From positions 1 through 6,493 of the forward strand of contig JAGHAJ010000043.1 of the NCBI GenBank assembly GCA_021161545.1: a stretch of DNA of 6,493 nt. The letters run 5' to 3'. Below the pieces are notes generated by a model that was given only the letters and a program-made list of their open reading frames with translations, did no database searches and was not told the DNA's origin. This stretch comes from Synergistota bacterium. Its GTDB lineage: Bacteria > Synergistota > JAGHAJ01. Below, piece by piece: positions 6,306 through 6,493 of this stretch (position 1 is its first letter; the number at the start of each line of letters is the position of its first letter). The translations under genes were made by a program, and so were the position numbers.

Positions 6306-6493
6306 ATGTATTATATTAAAAAGAGATAAAATATACAATAAGAAATTTATCACAAATAGCCCAATAGGGTACTGAGCATAGACATATTTACCACCTTTTG
6401 AGAGTATGTGAAGATTGAGATACTTTTTCAGCCATTCCATTGGGTATGACACGACGTTTAGGAAGTGATCTAAGAGAAGGACGGGGAATTTCA
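6300..6493 (-). CDS. C-terminal end of an unidentified upstream reading frame, possibly a membrane protein (cut by window edge)
   Basis: On the minus strand one frame is open from the window edge to TGA at 6302-6300, giving 63 residues that begin KFPVLLLDHF. The middle is mixed (MEWLKKYLNLHILSKGGKYVYAQYP) and the end is strongly hydrophobic (IGLFVINFLLYILSLFNIIHV), like a terminal membrane helix. I do not recognise the family. The stop is 27 bases before the rex ATG, a spacing normal for consecutive genes. Against it: the stretch is short, AT-rich, and its end overlaps the predicted rex promoter, so a chance open frame is possible. Any true start would be outside the window or at the internal ATG about 46 codons before the stop. 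Confidence 0.4.
   Translation of the reverse strand, partial: KFPVLLLDHFLNVVSYPMEWLKKYLNLHILSKGGKYVYAQYPIGLFVINFLLYILSLFNIIHV
6310..6338 (-). promoter_or_regulatory. Predicted sigma-70 type promoter for rex-fliD
   Basis: On the minus strand TTGTAT (6338-6333) and a perfect TATAAT (6315-6310) are separated by 17 bases, the ideal spacing. The expected start site is near 6303, giving a leader of about 30 bases before the rex ATG. It overlaps the last codons of the possible upstream reading frame. Confidence 0.65.

Noticed and set aside
6446-6493. A plus-strand start (MTRRLGSDL...) running off the right edge
   Set aside because: Only 16 codons are visible, the ribosome site is weak, and it is antisense to the longer minus-strand open frame; it cannot be supported.

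Overview
All genes in this window read on the minus strand, so the biological order runs from high to low coordinates. In that order they are: the end of an unidentified upstream reading frame, the redox repressor gene rex, a divergent fliD-like flagellar cap gene, then a branched-chain (hydrophobic) amino acid ABC transporter cluster livK, livH, livM, livG and the first codons of livF. The window therefore joins two units: a small rex-fliD operon (about 6340 to 4172) and a liv operon (about 4060 to 1) with its own promoter region. No RNA gene, CRISPR array, insertion sequence or phage gene is visible.

The organism looks like a moderately AT-rich, flagellated bacterium. Rex is typical of Gram-positive lineages, Thermotogae, Synergistetes and a few other groups. 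The LivK-type binding protein has a plain signal peptidase I leader with no lipobox cysteine, which fits a cell with an outer membrane and a free periplasm better than a classical monoderm. I cannot name the genus from sequence alone.

The liv cluster is tightly packed: livH to livM 13 bases, livM/livG sharing a TTGA overlap, livG/livF sharing an 8-base overlap. Between livK and livH lies a strong hairpin followed by five U residues, in the place where a partial terminator would keep the binding protein more abundant than the membrane components. The notable defect is in livG: one base is missing at about 538-539, splitting an otherwise well-preserved ATPase into two frames. This is either a sequencing or assembly error or a true mutation that would disable this ATPase subunit.

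Rex and the FliD-like protein overlap by 23 bases, so a NADH/NAD+-responsive regulator is physically coupled to a flagellar filament cap gene. The FliD-like protein keeps the middle and C-terminal family features but lacks the usual family N-terminal motif. The rest of the window is ordinary, and I see no convincing new biological system. The points worth a second look are the livG frameshift, the livK-livH hairpin, the rex-fliD coupling, a repeated promoter-like element upstream of livK, and a likely membrane protein end upstream of rex.
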